This document shows, one piece after another, positions 41,960-51,190 of a DNA stretch of 64,000 nt. The DNA lies in the NCBI GenBank assembly GCA_944392315.1, contig CALXWH010000006.1:31197-95196 (forward strand), given 5' to 3'. Both the position numbers and the translations under genes were made by a program. How positions within the stretch are numbered: position 1 is the first letter of the stretch; each line of letters opens with the position of its first letter. The notes beneath the pieces were generated by a model that was not told where the DNA came from, did not search any database, and was given only the letters and a program-made list of their open reading frames with translations. This DNA comes from an uncultured Alphaproteobacteria bacterium (GTDB taxonomy: Bacteria; Pseudomonadota; Alphaproteobacteria; RF32; CAG-239).

Positions 41960-43660
41960 TTACTGTTCTTGAATTGAATCTTCGGTTGTATCTTCCTTAT
42001 CTTCATCTTCTTCCCAATGAACGTGAAGTGTTGTTACCGGCTTGATATCCGTTGCATTCAGCACGCGACGGCGAATTTGCCCACGGATAAAATCTTCGGC
42101 AGCGTTTCGGTTGGGCTTTTCAGATAATTTTTGCGCTATCAACGGTTTTACCTGTTTCATTATTTCTTCATGCAACACATACCATTCATTTTCTTCCAAA
42201 ATATCTATAGAGCTGAATTGAAGTGATTTTAATTTGTAGTCTTTGCTAATCACAGCCGATATAAACAGGGTACAGTTAAACATTATCCGGCGACGATTTT
42301 TGACTAATTCCGAGCCCAAAGATACACTTCTGCCTCTGTCTACGCCCATTATCTCCGCTACTATCTGCTCTATCATCTCTATTTTATGGTCGTGATAAAG
42401 GCAAATATCGCCATTTTGCGCTGAAAAGACATCTTCAACACCGCAGCTCTTTGCAAATTTTTTATGTTCTCTAATGAATTTTTTATCGCCATGCACCGGA
42501 AGCACAATCTTTGGATTTAATAACTCATACATGGCCTGTAAATCTTTTTTGCAGGCATGACCTGATGTGTGAACCAGATAATCTTCTTCGGTGACTAAAT
42601 TAACCCCTTTGGCTAATATCTTTTCTTGCAGACGTTCTATCTTATCCTCATTGCCGGGAATAATCTTTGATGAAAAAATCACATTATCTTCTGCCGCCAA
42701 TTTGATATATTTATTTTCATCATTGGCAATCATGGTCATCGCACTGCGATAGTTGGCTTGTGAGCCGGTACAAATATATAACGCCTTATCCGAAGTGATA
42801 CCATCCACTTCTTCTAATGTATGCAAATCGCCATATTCCGTTAAATAACCGCATTGTTTGGCAATTTTAACATTCGTTACTAAACTTCTTCCGGCCAATA
42901 TCGGCGTTCTCCCGGCAGCTCTTGCCGCTAAAATCAAACTCTCCAAGCGCATGATATTTGATGCAAAGCACGTTGCGACAATGCCTCCTTGCATCTCGGG
43001 AATTATCTTGAGCAAATTCTCACGAACATCCTCTTCACTGGCTTGCGGTTCATCTACCATCACATTTGTTGAGTCACATACGAAAATATCAACGCCTTCT
43101 TTTGCTGCACGTTTTAACGAATCAAAATCCGTTTTTACCATAGAGAGCTTGTTATCATCAAAGCGCCAATCTGTTGCGTGCATTATGTTACCATAAGGCG
43201 TTTTGATAAATAATGCAGAGGTTTCCGGTATGGAGTGCGCTATCGGGATAAACTCTACTTCAAAATCCGCTAACTTAACGTGTCTTTCTTTGTTCACGGA
43301 AATAAGCGGAACCATATCTTGCATCTTATATTCACTCAAGCGCTCTTTAACTAAGCCTAATGAAAAATCCGTACCATATACCGGACACTGCAACGTTGGC
43401 CAAATTTGTGCTATTGCGCCTAAATGGTCTTCATGCCCATGAGTTATGAATAGGCCTAAAATATCTTCTCGGTAGTTTTCTAAAAATTCCGGTGACGCAT
43501 AACACATATCCATTCCCGGAAAATCATCATTCAAAAATCCATACCCCGCATCTACCACTATCAATTTACCATTGACCGCGTATACAAACATATTCATCCC
43601 GATTTCATCGGCGCCGCCTAACGGTAAAAAATATATTCCTTTTTTCTTAAAATCGTTCAT
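41960..43660 (-). CDS. rnj: Ribonuclease J
   Basis: A 566-residue metallo-beta-lactamase/beta-CASP RNase with endo- and 5'-exonuclease activity in mRNA decay and rRNA maturation. Motifs: 'LPLGGADEIGMNM', 'VVDAGYGF', the Zn site 'FITHGHEDHLGAI' (residues 74-79), 'HSIPETSALFI', 'MHATDWRFDD', 'FVCDSTNV', beta-CASP 'IVATCFASNIMRLES', 'GNEDKIERL', 'HTSGHACKKDL' and 'VLPVHGDKKFI'. Position after birA is the alphaproteobacterial norm (usually with coaX between, missing here). Acidic C-terminal tail. Confidence 0.95.
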   Translation of the reverse strand: MNDFKKKGIYFLPLGGADEIGMNMFVYAVNGKLIVVDAGYGFLNDDFPGMDMCYASPEFLENYREDILGLFITHGHEDHLGAIAQIWPTLQCPVYGTDFSLGLVKERLSEYKMQDMVPLISVNKERHVKLADFEVEFIPIAHSIPETSALFIKTPYGNIMHATDWRFDDNKLSMVKTDFDSLKRAAKEGVDIFVCDSTNVMVDEPQASEEDVRENLLKIIPEMQGGIVATCFASNIMRLESLILAARAAGRTPILAGRSLVTNVKIAKQCGYLTEYGDLHTLEEVDGITSDKALYICTGSQANYRSAMTMIANDENKYIKLAAEDNVIFSSKIIPGNEDKIERLQEKILAKGVNLVTEEDYLVHTSGHACKKDLQAMYELLNPKIVLPVHGDKKFIREHKKFAKSCGVEDVFSAQNGDICLYHDHKIEMIEQIVAEIMGVDRGRSVSLGSELVKNRRRIMFNCTLFISAVISKDYKLKSLQFSSIDILEENEWYVLHEEIMKQVKPLIAQKLSEKPNRNAAEDFIRGQIRRRVLNATDIKPVTTLHVHWEEDEDKEDTTEDSIQEQ

Positions 43661-43677
43661 TTCTTTTTTATTCCTTT

Positions 43678-44406
43678 TTATATAAACAAATCTCCGGCAA
43701 TGATTTTTTCGGTTCCTTTATTTGTTTTTAGTATTAAATAACCATTGTCGTCAATATCTTCAAAAAAACCTTCTTTTACTTCTCTTTCTGTCTTTATTTT
43801 TATTTTTTCTTTATAACCTTTTGCCATATCTAGCCATTCTCGTCGTATCTTATCAAATCCATTTTTACGGTATTCTTGCATATCCGATAAAAACTGTTGC
43901 AGATAATAATGCAATAATTCTATCCGGTCAAGTATCAACCCTGACTCTTTTAGCGAGGTTGCTTGATAGGGCATTCCTTCCAAAACCGGCGCTTTCTCTA
44001 CATTAACGCCTATACCTATCGCCCATAGCGTGTCTTTTATATTTTCCAATAATATTCCGGACAATTTTTTCCCATTTAAAAAAACGTCATTCGGCCACTT
44101 TATTTTGATATCACCGGCTTTATATCTTTGTTTGATTGCTTTGGCTAGGCTTAATCCTACTATGCAAACAATTTTACTTAATTCCTGAGCTTCTGCCTCT
44201 TGAGTATAAGTAAAATAGAGATTTCCGGTTATTTCTTGCCACTTGTTCCCGCGGCGGCCGCGGCCTCCGGTTTGATGTATAGCACTCACAACTATGTTTT
44301 TCCCTAATTTTTCTACATATTCTTTTATTGTATCATTGGTTGAAATGACGCTTTCTTCTTCATACCAATCCCAAATTCCGATTTTTTCTTTATAAGTTGA
44401 CAACAT
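43678..44406 (-). CDS. birA: Biotin-[acetyl-CoA-carboxylase] ligase
   Basis: A 242-residue group I biotin protein ligase without the DNA-binding domain. It activates biotin with ATP and attaches it to the carboxylase carrier. Signature: 'SAIHQTGGRGRRGNKWQ' (biotin/ATP loop), 'LYFTYTQ', 'IKWPNDVFLNGKKLSGILLE' and 'IGIGVNV', then a small C-terminal SH3-like part 'GYLILKTNKGTEKIIAGDLF'. I use ATG 44406, since the preceding in-frame codon is TTG. It overlaps nuoN by 17 bases. nuoN-birA-rnj is a typical alphaproteobacterial order. Confidence 0.93.
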   Translation of the reverse strand: MLSTYKEKIGIWDWYEEESVISTNDTIKEYVEKLGKNIVVSAIHQTGGRGRRGNKWQEITGNLYFTYTQEAEAQELSKIVCIVGLSLAKAIKQRYKAGDIKIKWPNDVFLNGKKLSGILLENIKDTLWAIGIGVNVEKAPVLEGMPYQATSLKESGLILDRIELLHYYLQQFLSDMQEYRKNGFDKIRREWLDMAKGYKEKIKIKTEREVKEGFFEDIDDNGYLILKTNKGTEKIIAGDLFI

Positions 44407-45814
44407 CAAACATATCTTTCATTATCGCAAATAAATCTTGCGGATTAAACGCTATCAGCACAATGCATATCACGCTAAATAGCGTATACATCATGACTGA
44501 TTTATTTTCACTGTCATATATTTTGATTTTATGTTCAAAATATGCGGTCTTTATGATATCTAAGTATGCTTTGGACAATATCAGCAAGAAGAACAAAATT
44601 ATCCCTAAGCTTATATAATATTCCCGCTTTAAGAGTTCTGACACGGCATTTAATTGTCCTAAAAATCCGACCAACGGCGGTAACCCTATGAACGAAAATA
44701 AGCTAACCAACAACGCCCCAGTTGTGTAGGCTCTTGTTTCGGCAAGCCCCGATAACGATGTTACGGATGATAAATATTCGCCATGACTCTTTAAGCTGTA
44801 AAAAACAAGGTAACTTCCGTTTAGGCTTATCGTGTATACGAACAAATATACGAATGCCGCAAAATTTGTTTCCGGCTTAAAAAATGATAAAAGGAGTAAA
44901 ACAATGCCAAAGTGATACATGGAACTATATGATAAAATACGATGCAGATTTATTCTGGCATTTGCTCCCATTGCGCCAAAAATGACCGACAACAATGCGA
45001 AACCCTGATATACCGGAGATAACTCTGATGATAAAGGTGTAAATAATTCTACATTTAACTTAATGAAACATCCCCAAAATGCAAGTGGCGCAATCAGGGC
45101 AAAGTAATGGCTTACCGGCAGAATTCCTTTTCCGGTTTTATCTTCCGCCATAATATGAAAAGGAGCTATTCCCAAAGAGTATAAAAAAGGAATAATAATC
45201 GCTACTGCCGATAAATAGAGCGGTAGGGATTGCGGGGCTTTTAAAAATAATTCTCTTAAAGTCGCAAACTCTACATTTCCATCTTCATAACTGTTCAGAT
45301 ATCCGAATCCAGCTGCAAAAATGATTACAACCATCGCAGATACCCCCATATAACGGCTGGCTGCCTCTGATGGCAATTTTTCATAGCTTATTCCTAGTAG
45401 GCGATAATGTGTATAAGTCAGCAAAATATAGCAGAATAATAATGCTACCAAATTGCTTGATGACAACATCAAATTTATGCCTATCAATGAGCTTAAAATC
45501 AAAATATAATATTTACATCCTGTTTTATTCTCTGTACTGAACCAGGTTGAAGCCAATCCTATCATAATATATGCCAAGAAACCAATGCATAAATTAAACA
45601 ACAGTGTGTAGGCGTCGTTTGTAAAATATAGCGGACTAAAGCTCTTTTCTTGCCAAGCCACAGCCCAAAAAAGAGATACCAACAGCCAAAATCTTGCTAC
45701 TCTTGCATATATTTTTGCAGAATCATACGACAGCAGATACATAAAAAACAAATGCAAAATTCCGATAATTAACGAAGCTTCCGGAAGCGCATATCTTATA
45801 TGTTCCCAAATCAT
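44390..45814 (-). CDS. Diverged NuoN-like antiporter subunit
   Basis: A 474-residue membrane protein with about 14 helices. Family marks of complex I subunit N remain: 'SLGIAPFHIMAEDKTGKG' (for SLVPFHLWTPD), 'NLHRILSYSSMYHFGIVLL' (for IKRLLGYSSISHLGY) and 'FIGLPPLVGFLGQ'. By hand alignment to E. coli NuoN the proton-channel residues are changed: E133 to I, K158 to R, K217 to S, K247 to P, K395 to Q. Location before birA-rnj is exactly where nuoN lies in Alphaproteobacteria. It may be a retained but repurposed subunit. Confidence 0.7.
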   Translation of the reverse strand: MIWEHIRYALPEASLIIGILHLFFMYLLSYDSAKIYARVARFWLLVSLFWAVAWQEKSFSPLYFTNDAYTLLFNLCIGFLAYIMIGLASTWFSTENKTGCKYYILILSSLIGINLMLSSSNLVALLFCYILLTYTHYRLLGISYEKLPSEAASRYMGVSAMVVIIFAAGFGYLNSYEDGNVEFATLRELFLKAPQSLPLYLSAVAIIIPFLYSLGIAPFHIMAEDKTGKGILPVSHYFALIAPLAFWGCFIKLNVELFTPLSSELSPVYQGFALLSVIFGAMGANARINLHRILSYSSMYHFGIVLLLLSFFKPETNFAAFVYLFVYTISLNGSYLVFYSLKSHGEYLSSVTSLSGLAETRAYTTGALLVSLFSFIGLPPLVGFLGQLNAVSELLKREYYISLGIILFFLLILSKAYLDIIKTAYFEHKIKIYDSENKSVMMYTLFSVICIVLIAFNPQDLFAIMKDMFDVVNL

Positions 45815-45829
45815 CTCTTCCCTGCCTCC

Positions 45830-47257
45830 TTAAAATACAAACCATAATGGTTTGAAAAATGATAAAAACAAGATGACCAGACAACTCAAATATACAAAAA
45901 AGTGTAAATTCGGCAAGTCTCCGCCTAAGACACAGGCCGCCGAGGCACTGCTTTTATCCTTTAGTTTATATAATTCTTCCAATAACGCCAGAGCAACCAC
46001 AAATATAGACAACATCACCATTATTCCCAATACTAAGTTATAATTAAAAATCTCTGAGATGATGATGAAATTATTCCAGAACAGCGATGTTACCGGCAAA
46101 CCTACTCCGGCCAAGATAAATAAAGATAAACATTTTGAGGTTCTTGGCATATAACATAAAATTCCTCCCGTTCCATATATGCCCAATTTTTTCTTCTGAT
46201 ATTCTATATGACTGATTAAAAAAGATAAAACCGTCACAATAATGATATACGAAAATAGTGAGTAGCCTATATTGAGTTTCAGCACATCCGTCGGTAAAAA
46301 GACACTGGTCAGATATAACAAATAATAAACAGTCGTGTAGGCAAATAATTTATAGCGTATGTCCTTGTGGCTTAAACTTACCAAGGCAATAAACAACATC
46401 GTAATAATGCAGACAATTTCAAATATCGGCGCATGAACGGCAATTGATTGCGGTACGGTATTCGGCCAAAATCGGATAAACCCATATAGCCCGATCAACG
46501 GTATCAAATTGCCTACCAAAAATACCAATGGATTTTTCAGGCTTGAGTTTATGGATGAAATCCAATAGTGAAACGGCCAAATCGGTAAACGTGAGATAAA
46601 GGCAAAAAAGATGCTGAGCCAGACAAAATATTCCGTTCCGCCTTTGAAATTTAATTTTCCGGCTTCATTGAGCAATATATTGTTTTCTTCAGAATCGCAC
46701 ATCATAACAATAGCAACAAGCAATAATAGCGCCCCTATTAGGTTATATATGCTAAATCGTATCAGTACGGTCTTTTTTCTTTGGCTGCCATATGTACTTA
46801 TCAGAATCATCAAAGGCATTCCCGATGCTACAAAAAATATATAAAAAGATAAAACATCGGCCGCAATAAAGTATCCGTTGACCAAGCCTATAAACAGTAA
46901 TTCCGACGTTATGAGCGTTTTGGAGCGTTCCGTATGGCGACTTAAGCATAACTCCCCTATCAAAAATGATAAATTCACACTCAAAATAATCAGCAGAGAA
47001 AATACATCAACACCCAAACTTATGTCTATTTCCGGGTAGTCTATCCATTTAAAATGCTCCACAAGTTGCAAATTGTTGTCGTGTAGGTTGCATTGCGAAA
47101 AAATATACAATATCAACCCCACATTTGCCAATAAAGTCAATATAGAGACGTTATAGACATTTGAAGTTGCGTAATTTTTATCGTCACGGGCCGTCAAGGC
47201 GAAGATTGATCCGATTAGTGGGATTAAAACCAGTCCTAATAGTTGATACGTACTCAC
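45830..47257 (-). CDS. Diverged NuoM-like antiporter subunit
   Basis: A 475-residue membrane protein with about 14 helices. NuoM marks: 'GVDVFSLLIILSVNL', 'MPLMILISTYGSQRK', 'FAFISRLPIWPFHYWI' (for FAVKMPVVPLHGWL), 'GLYGFIRFWP' and 'YKLFAYTTVYYLLYL' (for IKRLIAYTSVSHMGF). By hand alignment E. coli residues E144, K234, K265 and E407 read V, R, L and N. It starts with GTG that overlaps the stop of the nuoL-like gene (GTGA). Named by position and residual similarity, so the role in proton pumping is doubtful. Confidence 0.7.
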   Translation of the reverse strand: MSTYQLLGLVLIPLIGSIFALTARDDKNYATSNVYNVSILTLLANVGLILYIFSQCNLHDNNLQLVEHFKWIDYPEIDISLGVDVFSLLIILSVNLSFLIGELCLSRHTERSKTLITSELLFIGLVNGYFIAADVLSFYIFFVASGMPLMILISTYGSQRKKTVLIRFSIYNLIGALLLLVAIVMMCDSEENNILLNEAGKLNFKGGTEYFVWLSIFFAFISRLPIWPFHYWISSINSSLKNPLVFLVGNLIPLIGLYGFIRFWPNTVPQSIAVHAPIFEIVCIITMLFIALVSLSHKDIRYKLFAYTTVYYLLYLTSVFLPTDVLKLNIGYSLFSYIIIVTVLSFLISHIEYQKKKLGIYGTGGILCYMPRTSKCLSLFILAGVGLPVTSLFWNNFIIISEIFNYNLVLGIMVMLSIFVVALALLEELYKLKDKSSASAACVLGGDLPNLHFFVYLSCLVILFLSFFKPLWFVF

Positions 47258-48927
47258 GGTAATTCTCTCCTATAAAATGACAGCAGAAAACATACAATAC
47301 CGATTATGATAAATGTAAAACAAGCCATATAGCTCTTACGGTTAATCTTGAAAAATAAAGATATACCCGTTTTATGTAGCCCTGTCAGGCTTGCCGTTAT
47401 CACCTTTTCTGAAAAGATAAAGTCTACCATCAGCCACAGTGTCCTACTCAAATACATAAATGGCGTGACTAAAGTATAGAAAAAGAAACTCTTACTTAAA
47501 TCTTCTTTTTGTAGCCACTCTATTTCGTATAATGTCCGCATTTTGGTCAGTAGCGGACACCAGCATAAAAAGATGAACAGCAAAACGAAAATAATATTAT
47601 AAATTGTGTATGCTTGCATTTCTACATTAGTATAAATAAACAAGCTTATCATCACTAAAAGCGATATCGGGCGCAAGGGATTTGGCGTTAAATTATCTAG
47701 TTTTCTAGAATATGGTGATTGATAGATGTGATTTAAGACAGTCGCAATCGTTGCTAAAATGGCAATACCCGCTATCAAAATCCATGGCTGCATCTGCTTG
47801 GCGGCAATTTTCCAGATAAGTGTGAGGAAGATATTTGTGATTAAGATGAACTGTAATAAAGTCGCCTGAAGCATAAAGGCGTTGGTTCCTCTGCCATTTA
47901 GCATTTCACTTACTTTGGCTTCATGATTTTGGTATAAGTACATTTTTAAGAACAGTAAATTTATGAAATATCCAACACTGTAATAAAACGAATACTGCCA
48001 ATTCCACCGCAAATTATGGTTTGTCAACATCAATAATAGCAGTCCCAGCAGTCCCATGTTCAAGTAAACAACTTTTTTCTTGATGTTATCAATTATAATG
48101 CAGTTCAAAAGTCCAAAGACAAAGGTTAGAACACTCATGATTTTCAGTAAAGGAATCGTCAAATCTGAAATATACACCAAATCATGCAATTTTAACAGCA
48201 CTAATATGGCTGATAATGGGGCAAACAAAAGATTAACCGTACTCATGCGCTGAAATTTTGCCGCACTCAAATCTAACAAATAGCTTTGAAACATAAACAG
48301 TCCCATTTTAATAAACACGGATATAAGCAGCATCAATCCTACAAAATCTTTATGACGACCAATTTTTTCGTATTGCGGTAAATCCGATAGAGATAAACTT
48401 TGCAGTTTTCCGCAGACCAACGCTAATACCATAAACAAACATGTGTCTGCAAAAAAATTATACACCACATAGCGATGAGATGAATCGACATCTTTTAAGA
48501 TTAAATACCCTAAGATATCCGTGACAAAAACCGCCGTTATCAGCTGCACATAGTTTTCTGAACAAATCAGCAATCCGAGAGAAGTCAAATTAAGCAACAC
48601 AAAAGCATTAAAAGCGCTCTTTTTTTCTTCATAGCGAAAGATATTATTATGAAGAATAGTCACAAGTGATAAAAAGAACAAAGGTAAAAGAAGCCTATGT
48701 TCTCCTTGTTTTGGGCTAAAATCTATGGTGATATCGCCGATTTTTGAGGTGTTCCATAGAAAAGAAAACGTTTCTTTATTTAAATTAACCGCGCTGGCAG
48801 CAAAATCCATAAACAAAATTGTTGCAACAAAAAACATTAGCCATGACATCAACCGGTCATATTTCATCCGTTGCTTAACCAAGCCGACAAAGCTTAAAAT
48901 AATTAAAGCGGCTATTATATGTATCAT
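47254..48927 (-). CDS. Diverged NuoL-like antiporter subunit
   Basis: A 557-residue membrane protein, shorter than usual NuoL (about 610-650), with about 15 helices. Weak NuoL marks: 'IDFSPKQGEHRLLLPLFFLSLVTILHNN' in pieces near the N-terminus and 'SVFIKMGLFMFQSYLLDLSAAKFQR' in pieces (for GKSAQLPLQTWLADAMAGPTP), where the channel Lys is kept. The following HAATMV His and the SKDEIL Lys region are not found, and the WEGVG Glu region reads 'VTDILGYLI'. The C-terminal lateral helix seems shortened. It is named mainly from order with nuoM- and nuoN-like genes. Its ribosome site AAAGGATAG can pair with an upstream repeat. Confidence 0.6.
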   Translation of the reverse strand: MIHIIAALIILSFVGLVKQRMKYDRLMSWLMFFVATILFMDFAASAVNLNKETFSFLWNTSKIGDITIDFSPKQGEHRLLLPLFFLSLVTILHNNIFRYEEKKSAFNAFVLLNLTSLGLLICSENYVQLITAVFVTDILGYLILKDVDSSHRYVVYNFFADTCLFMVLALVCGKLQSLSLSDLPQYEKIGRHKDFVGLMLLISVFIKMGLFMFQSYLLDLSAAKFQRMSTVNLLFAPLSAILVLLKLHDLVYISDLTIPLLKIMSVLTFVFGLLNCIIIDNIKKKVVYLNMGLLGLLLLMLTNHNLRWNWQYSFYYSVGYFINLLFLKMYLYQNHEAKVSEMLNGRGTNAFMLQATLLQFILITNIFLTLIWKIAAKQMQPWILIAGIAILATIATVLNHIYQSPYSRKLDNLTPNPLRPISLLVMISLFIYTNVEMQAYTIYNIIFVLLFIFLCWCPLLTKMRTLYEIEWLQKEDLSKSFFFYTLVTPFMYLSRTLWLMVDFIFSEKVITASLTGLHKTGISLFFKINRKSYMACFTFIIIGIVCFLLSFYRRELP

Positions 48928-48933
48928 AATATA

Positions 48934-48985
48934 CTATCCTTTCTTTTGCCACAGAATCTGCAGACATTACCAGATTAAAGGATAG
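48934..48985 (-). promoter_or_regulatory. Inverted repeat covering the nuoL-like ribosome site
   Basis: CTATCCTTT (mRNA sense, 48985-48977) is perfectly complementary to AAAGGATAG (48942-48934), which is the Shine-Dalgarno region of the nuoL-like gene. The 34-base loop separates them. It could hide the ribosome site. Confidence 0.4.
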
Positions 48986-48988
48986 ATA

Positions 48989-49306
48989 TTATTTTATCAA
49001 GGATTTTACATCTTTTACAATACGAACAGGAACTTCATATTCTCTTGCCACATCTTCATTTTCTACCTCTACAATCAACATAGAGCTAACAGATTTTAGC
49101 GGCATTCTTGCTTCTTTTGCTATACTTTCAAAAACAACAGCGCTATCTTTTGTTCTATATAACAGCGCAGTTGTGCCTCCGTCATACACAAAGCGCGGAT
49201 TTTCCGGCCCTCCGGCGCGAGAATTGATGATAATTAAGATATCCCCTGCTTCATTTTGCAAAATATCATATCTGCTTTCTTGATCTATTTCTTTAATTGT
49301 GGACAT
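48989..49306 (-). CDS. Small cytosolic protein of unknown function
   Basis: A 105-residue acidic protein, not recognised. Beta-like N-terminal half ('YDILQNEAGDILIIINSRAGGPENPRFVYDGG' in pieces) and 'AVVFESIAKEARMPLKSVSSMLIVEVENEDVAREYEVPVRIV' in pieces. It has no membrane segment and so is not NuoK. GGAAGA lies just before the ATG. It stands 61 bases upstream of the nuoL-like gene and diverges from tRNA-Lys, so it probably opens that operon. Confidence 0.6.
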   Translation of the reverse strand: MSTIKEIDQESRYDILQNEAGDILIIINSRAGGPENPRFVYDGGTTALLYRTKDSAVVFESIAKEARMPLKSVSSMLIVEVENEDVAREYEVPVRIVKDVKSLIK

Positions 49307-49408
49307 TCTTCCCTCTTCTAAAAGCTTGTTATTTTGTTGTTTAGTTTATTTTTAGCACATAATAGTTAACAAATAAATAGCTAAATGCAAAAAAATTTAA
49401 TTTTTTTA

Positions 49409-49437
49409 TTGACTATCTAAAAATTATCCTTTATATA
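49409..49437 (+). promoter_or_regulatory. Promoter for tRNA-Lys
   Basis: TTGACT (49409-49414), 17 bases, TATATA (49432-49437), 19 bases before the tRNA. Confidence 0.7.
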
Positions 49438-49456
49438 CCCTTTTCAGTTACATTGT

Positions 49457-49532
49457 GGGCCCGTAGCTCAGTCGGTAGAGCATTTGACTTTTAATCAAAG
49501 GGTCATGGGTTCGAATCCCGTCGGGCTCACCA
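49457..49532 (+). tRNA. tRNA-Lys (anticodon TTT)
   Basis: A 76-base cloverleaf with CCA encoded. Acceptor GGGCCCG / CGGGCTC (one G-U), anticodon stem TTTGA / TCAAA with loop CTTTTAA (anticodon TTT), T arm ATGGG-TTCGAAT-CCCGT. It reads AAA/AAG lysine codons. Confidence 0.97.
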
Positions 49533-49540
49533 GTAAAACA

Positions 49541-49570
49541 AAGGCTTTAAGAGAAATCTTAAAGCCTTTT
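49541..49570 (+). terminator. Terminator of tRNA-Lys
   Basis: An 11-bp stem AAGGCTTTAAG / CTTAAAGCCTT, 9 bases after the tRNA, followed by TT-A-CTTTT. Confidence 0.85.
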
Positions 49571-49579
49571 ACTTTTAGA

Positions 49580-50222
49580 TAATAAGCAAATAGTAAGCTG
49601 AAATAGTATTTTTATAGAATCGCTGTTTGATATTTGTACACCATTTGCTTCTTCTCTAGAGTACATAAAACCTATTACGTCTTAAAAAGTTCTTCGTTTT
49701 GAGAAAATAAAATGTTTTATTAGCGACTCGAAAGATAAAGCTTTCATCTGCTCTCAGATTAGTTTTAGTTATCAGGAGGACTTTTTTTCATTGTTGACTA
49801 TCACTTTATTTGATAAGCAGTATTTTTTACGCTTGTAATCACTTTCTAGATAAGATACTATAAATACTAAATTATCTATTTTCAGGCTTTATAACAGATT
49901 TTTATACTCTGTTCATAATATTGCCGTTGTTATATCTATTCTCTCTCTTATTTTACTCATCTCCTGCACTTTGTATGTTGAAATACATATAGCAAACGCA
50001 CCCTTTGCCTTAATGATTTGCTTATTTTCTTTATAATATTAAAGTTATCCTATAGTGTCTTAAGTCTTTCTGCTATAATTTTAGATATATCATAAACTGT
50101 TCTCTAGCTAAAGTAGAGGCGATATCATAGAGCTCAAAAACACTTTCATTATAGCAGTCCCCTTGCTTTAAGATGTTCTGCTTTAGGTATTCATATTTCT
50201 TTGAGGAGAGAATGTTTATCAT
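49580..50222 (-). pseudogene. Decayed leftward gene behind the polysaccharide operon
   Basis: No intact gene lies in this 650-base stretch, but the leftward strand holds a series of open pieces in shifting frames that read like one broken protein. The first is an intact 49-codon start (ATG 50222 to TAG 50073, AGAAGGA 7 bases upstream): 'MINILSSKKYEYLKQNILKQ', then 'VFELYDIASTLAREQF'. A one-base shift continues with 'YDISKIIAERLKTL', then come 'NKQIIKAKGAFAICISTYK', 'SLKIDNLVFIVSYLESDYKR' and 'KTNLRADESFIFRVANKTFY', each in another frame. The family is not recognised. Alternatively only the 49-residue ORF is real. Position behind a tRNA fits a remnant of inserted DNA. Confidence 0.45.
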
Positions 50223-50251
50223 GATTAATTCCTTCTAATATTTCAATCTTC

Positions 50252-51190
50252 CTAACAATTTATTTTTTCATCAATAATATATCTTGGGCGGCGTTTGACT
50301 TCCGTAAATATGCGTCCGATGTATTCGCCAAAAATTCCCAAGACAATTAGTTGGACTGAACCGAAAAAGAGAATTGATACCAACAAAGAGGCGTACCCTG
50401 GAACGCCCACGCCTAAAAATAATGTTCTGAAAATAATATAAAGTGCATATAAACCTGAGATTGTCGCAATCAAACCACCGATATATGTCCATATTCTTAA
50501 AGGTAAGGTGGTTGACGCGGTTATTCCATCAAGGGCAAAATTCCATAACTTCCAATAATTCCATTTGGTTGTTCCGGCGGCTCTTTCCGGTCTTTTATAT
50601 TCTACCCCGCAAGACTTGAACCCTACCCAGCTGAATATCCCTTTCATAAACAATTTGTTTTCTTGAATAGTTAAAACGGCATCTACCACTTTTCTATCCA
50701 TCAAGCGATAATCTCCTGTATTGGCCGGTATCGGTCTATCGGCTATCATATTAAATATTTTATAGAAAGCATTTGCACTCATACGTTTCAAAAAGCTATC
50801 TTTGCCTCGGTCTGTTCGCACACCGTAGACAACCTCATAGCCTTCTTCCCATTTTTTCAAAAATTCGGCAATCAGTTCCGGCGGATCTTGTAAATCCGCA
50901 TCCATCGGAATAACACAGCGACCTTTTGCCTCATCTAAACCGGCAAACAATGCTTGCTCTTTATAGAAATTTCTTGAAAAACTGATGACTTTAATACGTT
51001 TATCTAATTCAGCTTTCTTTTTCAATATTTCTAACGTCTTGTCTTTACTGCCATCATTTACGCAAACATATTCATAGCTATACTCGGGTATTTGAGACAA
51101 AACTTCATCCATTTTGGCGAAAAATTGTTCAATTACCTCTTCCTCATTATACATCGGAACAATAAAAGATATATCCGGCTGATTACTCAT
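50252..51190 (-). CDS. GtrB/DPM1-like polyprenyl-phosphate glycosyltransferase
   Basis: A 312-residue GT2 enzyme: 'ISFIVPMYNEEEVIEQFF', 'VCVNDGSKDKT', 'FSRNFYKEQALFAGLDEAKG', 'IPMDADLQDPPELI' (DAD-QD site), 'NTGDYRLMDRKVV', 'RPERAAGTTKWNYWKLWNFALDGI' in pieces, then two transmembrane helices and 'IGEYIGRIFTEVKRRPRYII'. These features define the GtrB / dolichol-phosphate mannosyltransferase group, which loads a sugar onto undecaprenyl phosphate for use outside the membrane. It overlaps by 8 bases the GtrC-like gene, its expected partner. Confidence 0.92.
   Translation of the reverse strand: MSNQPDISFIVPMYNEEEVIEQFFAKMDEVLSQIPEYSYEYVCVNDGSKDKTLEILKKKAELDKRIKVISFSRNFYKEQALFAGLDEAKGRCVIPMDADLQDPPELIAEFLKKWEEGYEVVYGVRTDRGKDSFLKRMSANAFYKIFNMIADRPIPANTGDYRLMDRKVVDAVLTIQENKLFMKGIFSWVGFKSCGVEYKRPERAAGTTKWNYWKLWNFALDGITASTTLPLRIWTYIGGLIATISGLYALYIIFRTLFLGVGVPGYASLLVSILFFGSVQLIVLGIFGEYIGRIFTEVKRRPRYIIDEKINC

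Noticed and set aside
48989..49306. 105-residue gene as NuoK upstream of the NuoL-like gene
   Set aside because: The length fits NuoK but the protein is soluble and acidic with no transmembrane segment.
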